A stretch of DNA of 64,000 nt from Dendrolimus kikuchii (Eukaryota; Arthropoda; Insecta; Lepidoptera; Lasiocampidae). The first letter of the stretch is position 1. Every line of letters starts with the position of its first letter. The stretch covers positions 23,812,387-23,876,386 of the forward strand of contig CM034392.1 of assembly GCA_019925095.2 (NCBI GenBank), written 5' to 3'. The notes under the pieces are model-generated. The model was not told where the DNA came from and searched no databases. It saw only the letters and a list, made by a program, of their open reading frames with translations. Positions 61,881-64,000 of the stretch are shown piece by piece. The translations under genes and the position numbers were made by a program.

Positions 61881-64000
61881 CACGTTCTAGACGTTCGAAA
61901 ATTTAAAATACCCTTTCTACAGTAGGTATCCTTCTTCGGGACTACCTAAAATCCGCAGTAACTACTGACTGATCATCTCCAATGTCGTCTCATACAATTC
62001 TTTAGGCACACTAAATGAGCCAGAGTCTATGTGAAGGCTGTTACAAATATTTCAGAACCAGTAACAGATAAGCCACATTGCTAGCTATTTTTTTTATTTA
62101 GCAAACATTTTTTGTCGCTATCTCACTTTTATGGAACGTCCCTCGTAATATGAATATCAATCAATGGTTTTTATATGTAAATAATATTTAAAATTTAATT
62201 GAAGAAAAAGTTTATGATGTTAATACGTGTTACTCCACACATCTGCAGAAAAAAACAAAAGCAAAAGTTTAATTATAGAATAATATCAAAAAAAGTTTAT
62301 GTCCAAGCAGGTTTTGGACAGAGAGCGTGTTTGAAAACCACTACAGTAAATAATATTCGATTTGCACATTGATGTTACCTAAATTAAGACTTGCAAAACC
62401 GTCTATATGATACGTTACGGCCTATTAATGAAATATCAATACATATATATCATAGATTACCCTATGGTAATCTATAGAGCAATTCCGCGAAAAATTTAGT
62501 CAAAAACATCCAGCGTGGAACTCCATCAGTGAACCGTTACAAACACAATGGGTCCGTCGTCTAAATAACAATTTTATGTGTGCCATGTCACCGGATAAGG
62601 CGAACAATTAAAGTGTACATTAGCACCTACCCGACATTGATACTGTGTTGCCAGTTGATAATATTTATCGTACCGTTTTTATATTATCATACTGTGTGAA
62701 AAGGTACTAATGGTGACAGAATGAAAATCGAATTTGTATTAACTCACACTTAATAAAAATATATTATATGTATAATGTGTGTGTTTTATGATTAAAATTT
62801 TTAATACATTTTTATTTAATTCGACATAAAAGTGCATGTAAATCGCGTCAAAATTGACATCTTGAGGATTGTAGAAGGCGGCGCATTTGTACCTACTTAA
62901 TTGATTTTATATGAAAATCTTTGTTTCTGTAAATCTAGTCCACTATCTATTGCTAACTAAAAGCGGCCATGAATATTAAGAGTGTTATTATGGTGTAAAT
63001 TTTTTAAATTGTGAGTTTGAGTTGAATAATGCTCTGATAATAATAGGAATTATCAAACTTCAAATTTTTTTGCTTTAATGAAATTAAGAAAATCTATCTT
63101 AACATAGTGAAAAATTACTACAATAAATTATATAATATTTTCGTACAATAGATTTTTAATTTTATTTGCACTTGGCAATACTAGTCGAAATGAGACCGCA
63201 ACGTTATTTAATAGTGTATCATAGCGTCTTTATTGTAAACCGGCTAATTAAAATTCGTAGCGTATATAATATAGCTGGTGGGAAGCTGATTATCAACTTC
63301 GTAATTTGATCGGTATGCAGTTTGTATAGTACGGGTGCCACGATAAACGATAATAAAAATTTAAAGATACTTATTTAACATTAAAATTCAGGTGTGATCG
63401 GTTCCTTTGAGAAATATCTTAAAGACAGATATTTGAAGTTCAATACTTGTGTAATGGACAAATATAGACAACTTTAGAACCGGTTATATTAATTAAATTA
63501 TTATTATTTATTTTATTTCATCATTTTGCCGGATACAAGGCATTTGATTAATGCTAAACAGCGGCTGTTAGAAAGACTAGTATACACTCTTTTCCTTAAA
63601 CTTTCTATAAACAGTTATGATTTTCCACATAAACAAGTCTTGCTTTTAAACGGTCAACGTCTTAAAAACATCACTTGTTTAGTTCCCGCCAAATACTGTT
63701 AATGAAGGTAATTGTCATAAGTGTTGTCACTATTAAAAATATTATTGATAGATGGTTCGTGTCCACAATACACCTCTTTTGTGATAATAAAATGCGGCGA
63801 TACTCATAAATAATGTGAATATGTGTGAACCTTTTATCTAAGTAGGTTGTGAATACAAACGTTATTTGACAGTTGCTTTGGTATCAAAGAGTAATAGTAC
63901 AGGTTTTTATTGTTATTACTCAAATAGTCGGCCAACAAGTTTTTGTGAATAGACATTAAAGCGTTGACATAATTATGATGCTTATATTATTTTGTAAAAT
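61881..64000. other. Unassigned intron DNA to window end
   Basis: AT-rich; no exon, repeat copy or RNA recognised. Confidence 0.5.

Noticed and set aside
61660..61883. Overlapping minus-strand frames in the GC-rich island
   Set aside because: No family recognised and no clear exon boundaries; kept only as an unexplained region.

Overview
The window looks like an A+T-rich insect chromosome, most likely from a moth or butterfly. Short, well-spliced exons of conserved animal genes sit in introns packed with transposable elements: truncated RTE-type LINEs with a (TATG)n tail, tRNA-headed SINEs, a ~300-bp poly(A) SINE-like family, mariner and maT transposons, Helitron-like repeats and fold-back elements. 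No bacterial operon, CRISPR array, rRNA or true tRNA gene was seen.

Two host genes stand head to head. On the minus strand, eight coding exons between 37256 and 638 join in frame into the first 392 residues of a peroxisomal acyl-CoA oxidase of the ACOX3 type. The C-terminal ~300 residues lie beyond the left edge. A non-coding 5' exon is proposed just upstream (37432-37661). About 3.8 kb further on, the plus strand carries the first coding exon (41442-41558) of an outspread/MPRIP-family protein, with a long leader that contains a 61-codon upstream ORF. No further exon of that gene was found, so 41559-64000 is read as its first intron.

Layout: 1-37 kb holds the oxidase exons and introns. Its elements include ten-copy RTE debris, a mariner remnant (7.5-8.3 kb), a solo LTR (8.8-9.4 kb), a GC-rich LTR-like block (12.0-13.1 kb), several LINE 3' ends, a hAT-type MITE (17.2-17.6 kb), a BEL/Pao integrase remnant split by an RTE insertion (19.9-20.7 kb), Helitron-like repeats, and a 1.4-kb inverted repeat with a GC-rich loop (35.5-37.0 kb, intron 1). 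37.7-41.1 kb is the divergent intergenic region, with two perfect TATCGATA sites. 41.6-64 kb holds a nearly complete but inactivated maT transposon (45.2-46.5 kb), a LINE with an open RT-RNase H frame (52.1-54.2 kb), more SINEs and LINE ends, and long AT-rich stretches with nothing recognisable.

The strongest unusual signals are the 1.4-kb fold-back in intron 1 of the oxidase, the sharing of a 3' tail between the poly(A) SINE-like family and a LINE, and a set of nested insertions dated relative to each other by clean target-site duplications. All identifications are from reading the sequence and remembered family features. No database search was run.
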